From positions 1 to 6,496 of the forward strand of contig CAMFZO010000089.1 of assembly GCA_946006895.1 (NCBI GenBank): a stretch of DNA of 6,496 nucleotides, in the 5' to 3' direction. This document shows, piece by piece, positions 4,913 through 6,496 of the stretch. Every line of letters begins with the position of its first letter. The first letter of the stretch is position 1. The DNA comes from an uncultured Clostridia bacterium. GTDB lineage: Bacteria; Bacillota; Clostridia; Oscillospirales; Oscillospiraceae. The notes below the pieces were generated by a model, which saw only the letters and a program-made list of their open reading frames with translations, was not told where the DNA came from and ran no database searches. The translations under genes were made by a program, and so were the position numbers.

Positions 4913-6153
4913 ATTATGGCTCTTCGTGTATAGTTGTGGTTCGAAAATGGCATCAAGCCTTACAGCCACAAGGGCTTAGGGGTTTTGGATGTCTGCCCGG
5001 TAATGAAATCGGAAAATTCGAGCACACAAGGTACACCATATCGAGCATATTTTGGATGTTGGGGGACTGTTCCCGGCGGGAACGACAGATGCTTCTTGGT
5101 ACCACCAATAAGGGCGGCACCGTGACCGAGAGCAAGACCGAAGCCACAACCTCCACCGTCACTAATAAGGACGGCTCCACTACGGAAACCAAGCAGGAGA
5201 CCACGACCACCTCCGACGGCGTGAAGAGCGAGGGCACCACCGTCACCCAGATCCAGAAGGACGGCACCGTGACCTCCAAGGAGACCGTGAAGGCCTCCGA
5301 CAGCACCGGCACCACTGCCACCAAGACCACCACTCTGGACGCCAAGGGCAATGTCACCACTGCCGCCGAGGCTGTGGTGTCTGCCAAGGCCGTCACCGAG
5401 GCCACCAAGACCGGCGGGGCTGTGACCATCCCCTTAGACGTTACCGCTACCAAGAGCGCCAGCACCGCTCCCACCGTGTCTGTCAGCGTGCCCAAGACCG
5501 CTGAGAGCGTGAAGGTGGAGCTCCCCGTGCAGAACGTGACCCCCGGCACCGTGGCTGTCATTGTGAATGCCGACGGCACCGAGAAGATCGTGTCCACCTC
5601 TATGGTCACCGAGAACGGCGTAGCCTTGACCCTGGACGGCAGCGCTACTGTGAAGCTGGTGGACAACTCCAAGAGCTTCTCCGATGTGCCCGAGACCAAC
5701 GTGTTCTACAACGAGATCAGCTCCCTGAGCGCCCGTGAGATCATGATCGGCAAGACTGGGGACAAGTTCGATCTGCATAACAGTGTGACCCTGAACCAGA
5801 TCGCCAACGTGGCCGGCCGTATCATTGGCGCTGTGGACGTCAAGAACTTCAACGCCGGCGTGGCCTGGGGCCAGACCGGCGGTCTGAAGACCGGCAACGT
5901 GTCTGCCACCCGCGGCGACGTGTTGAAGGCTCTGTACATCGCGGCCGGTTCTCCCGCGGTGGAGGATACCGGTATTCTGGCCCGCTTCAAGGACAGCGCC
6001 AGCATCCCCGCCGACATGACTGCCATCGCGGCCTGGGCTGCCCAGAACGGCATCCTGAAGGGCAACACGGACGGCGCTGCTGGCCTGAGCAAATATGTCT
6101 CCCGCGGTCAGGCCTGCGCTCTGGCTGGCCGGACGATGGGTACCCTGGCGTAA
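4909..6153 (+). CDS. C-terminal part of a Thr-rich SLH-domain surface protein, probably 5'-truncated
   Basis: The frame runs from an ATG at 4909 (414 aa) with an internal ATG at 5089; neither has a convincing ribosome binding site. Residues 1-63 lack a signal peptide and read like non-coding DNA. From about residue 64 the sequence is a secreted-type protein: Thr/Lys-rich DG-repeats (about 66-155, NKDGSTTETK-like units), a beta-rich segment (about 165-255, VSVPKTAESVKVELPVQNVT and PGTVAVIVNADGTEK), then SLH motifs: FSDVP...LSAREIMIG (about 257-305), a degenerate one (about 317-347), and FKDSASIPAD...NGILKG...YVSRGQACALAGR (about 360-410). SLH motifs normally anchor proteins to cell-wall polymers. 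This C-terminal architecture is, as I recall, common on long surface proteins of Oscillospiraceae, so the functional N-terminal domain is probably missing. Codons turn almost uniformly G/C-ending from about 5100. It may be a silent fragment. Confidence 0.75.
   Translation: MNYGSSCIVVVRKWHQALQPQGLRGFGCLPGNEIGKFEHTRYTISSIFWMLGDCSRRERQMLLGTTNKGGTVTESKTEATTSTVTNKDGSTTETKQETTTTSDGVKSEGTTVTQIQKDGTVTSKETVKASDSTGTTATKTTTLDAKGNVTTAAEAVVSAKAVTEATKTGGAVTIPLDVTATKSASTAPTVSVSVPKTAESVKVELPVQNVTPGTVAVIVNADGTEKIVSTSMVTENGVALTLDGSATVKLVDNSKSFSDVPETNVFYNEISSLSAREIMIGKTGDKFDLHNSVTLNQIANVAGRIIGAVDVKNFNAGVAWGQTGGLKTGNVSATRGDVLKALYIAAGSPAVEDTGILARFKDSASIPADMTAIAAWAAQNGILKGNTDGAAGLSKYVSRGQACALAGRTMGTLA
4917..5088. 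other. Non-coding recombination debris with a possible insertion-sequence end
   Basis: GGCTCTTCGTGTATAGTTGTGG begins at 4918, after ATGAATTAT. The GGCTCTT start and this length resemble ends of ISL3-family elements as I recall them, but no partner inverted end or transposase is visible, so this is tentative. A 10-bp direct repeat, TTTTGGATGT, occurs at 4983-4992 and 5050-5059, and TCGAGCA occurs twice around 5018-5047. The rightward frame through this stretch joins the surface-protein frame but reads like non-coding DNA, without a signal peptide or sensible composition. Confidence 0.3.
5069..5083. repeat. Short palindrome just before the surface-protein sequence
   Basis: GTTCCC-GGC-GGGAAC is a perfect 6-bp inverted repeat with a 3-bp centre. 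It lies about 12-15 bp left of the point near 5095-5100 where base composition and codon use switch to those of the surface-protein gene. It could be a small hairpin, a recombination site or a relic end; the sequence does not decide. Confidence 0.4.
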
Positions 6154-6167
6154 AATCCGACCTGAAT
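6150..6167. repeat. Single echo of the 23-bp repeat core at the surface-protein stop codon
   Basis: GTAAAATCCGACCTGAAT at 6150-6167 matches GTAAAATCCAACTGAAT at 3427-3443 with one substitution and one inserted C, and also matches the first repeat (AAAATCCGACTGAAC). It overlaps the TAA stop of the surface-protein frame. It could be an additional binding site, a recombination endpoint or coincidence in AT-rich sequence. Confidence 0.3.
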
Positions 6168-6194
6168 CTTTGCGAAATCATCTTAATAAAGGCA

Positions 6195-6217
6195 CTGGCA
6201 GCCATCATGGCTGCCAG
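6195..6217 (+). terminator. Strong hairpin after the surface-protein gene, without a clear T-tract
   Basis: CTGGCAGCCA-TCA-TGGCTGCCAG is a perfect 10-bp GC-rich stem with a 3-nt loop, starting 42 nt after the stop codon. The bases after it (CGTCTTAGCC) hold no run of T, so it may stabilise the 3' end or act as a pause rather than an efficient intrinsic terminator. Confidence 0.5.
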
Positions 6218-6265
6218 CGTCTTAGCCAGAGTTTGAATTATTCGGCATATTAGTGTACGCAGAAC

Positions 6266-6316
6266 AAGTAACGATCCTGAGCCCCACACAAGGGAACCCA
6301 GGATCGTTACTTTTTT
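6266..6316 (+). terminator. Rho-independent terminator for the rightward genes
   Basis: AAGTAACGATCCTG (6266-6279) pairs perfectly over 14 bp with CAGGATCGTTACTT (6299-6312). The loop is 19 nt with a possible inner CCC/GGG pairing, and the stem runs into six T (6311-6316). It ends rightward transcription before the convergent gene. The right arm contains the stop codon and last codon of that leftward gene. In the leftward direction the bases after the stem (TGTTCTGCG) give only a weak T-tract. Confidence 0.88.
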
Positions 6317-6453
6317 GCGTCATCTGCGGATAAGGCTTGATCAACAACACGATTGAGAAAGCCATTTAGAGATTCACCACGTTGAGCTGCGTGCTCCTGA
6401 AGTACTTGCTTTTTGCCTTTGGGAACACGAAATTGAATTAGTTCAAACTTTTC
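6307..6453 (-). CDS. Ribbon-helix-helix (Arc/CopG-like) protein, 5'-incomplete
   Basis: The minus strand reads open from the contig end (6453) to a TAA at 6309-6307, giving 48 residues with no start visible. It has the ribbon-helix-helix layout: a strand ELIQFRVP, helix A (KGKKQVLQEHAAQRG), and helix B (SLNGFLNRVVDQALSADD) with the RGES-LNGFLNR turn typical of Arc-like DNA-binding proteins. Such proteins act as small dimeric repressors, often antitoxins of toxin-antitoxin pairs, so a partner gene may lie on either side; downstream there is only the terminator. Probably just a few N-terminal residues are missing. The frame converges on the surface-protein gene and overlaps the terminator stem. 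Confidence 0.8.
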   Translation of the reverse strand, partial: EKFELIQFRVPKGKKQVLQEHAAQRGESLNGFLNRVVDQALSADDAKK

Positions 6454-6454
6454 T

Positions 6455-6496
6455 CTGTCTCTTATACACATCTGACGCTGCCGACGAAGGCTTAGG
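6455..6496. other. Illumina Nextera adapter plus i5 index (sequencing artefact)
   Basis: CTGTCTCTTATACACATCT at 6455-6473 is the Nextera transposon mosaic end, and GACGCTGCCGACGA (6474-6487) completes the reverse complement of the i5-side adapter. The next eight bases, AGGCTTAG (6488-6495), equal the reverse complement of index CTAAGCCT, which I recall as N508/S508. The final G is the first base of the following adapter segment (GTGTAGATC...). These 42 bases are not genomic. Confidence 0.97.

Noticed and set aside
4953..5699. 248-codon minus-strand frame rich in Val, Ser and Thr
   Set aside because: It is the antisense of the Thr-rich surface-protein repeats (ACC/GTG codons read as GGT/CAC neighbours in another frame) and has no independent start signals.

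Overview
The window looks like a mosaic accessory region from an anaerobic gut Firmicute of class Clostridia, probably Oscillospiraceae- or Lachnospiraceae-like. This rests on three things: a YolD-plus-Y-family-polymerase SOS operon under a Bacillus/Clostridium-type LexA box, an AAA_14/DUF4143 ATPase, and a Thr-rich surface protein ending in SLH motifs. Base and codon use change abruptly between blocks (fairly GC-rich polymerase operon, AT-rich repeat zone, mixed ATPase gene, very GC3-rich surface-protein gene), which suggests assembly from separate acquisitions.

Layout. Positions 1-50 hold the start of a possible leftward gene cut by the window edge. Positions 274-2688 form one rightward SOS operon: a sigma-A-type promoter whose spacer holds a perfect GAAC-N4-GTTC LexA box, an 86-aa protein of unknown function, a 497-aa Y-family (UmuC/UvrX-like) translesion polymerase, and a 179-aa YolD-like protein. 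The genes are 16 and 18 bp apart, each with a ribosome binding site. The likely logic is LexA release after DNA damage, followed by co-production of an error-prone polymerase and its accessory proteins.

Positions 2689-3483 contain no convincing gene but much structure: a 9-bp inverted repeat, a 208-bp MITE-like element with 26-bp terminal inverted repeats and a possible 8-bp target duplication, four repeats at an exact 42-bp period that resemble the terminus of an IS21-family element, and four repeats at an exact 23-bp period leading into the promoter of the next gene. That promoter also overlaps an 8-bp inverted repeat. It drives a 425-aa AAA_14/DUF4143 ATPase with a PD-(D/E)xK-like C-terminus (3484-4761).

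Positions 4762-5090 look like recombination debris: an orphan short reading frame and a possible insertion-sequence end. From about 5095 to 6153 lies the C-terminal part of a Thr-rich surface protein with three degenerate SLH motifs. It lacks a recognisable signal peptide, promoter or ribosome binding site and is probably 5'-truncated. A strong intrinsic terminator (6266-6316) separates it from a leftward ribbon-helix-helix gene (6307-6453) not closed on its 5' side.

The last 42 bases (6455-6496) are not biological. They match the reverse complement of the Illumina Nextera i5-side adapter, followed by what I recall as the reverse complement of index N508/S508 and one further adapter base. The real contig therefore ends at about 6454.
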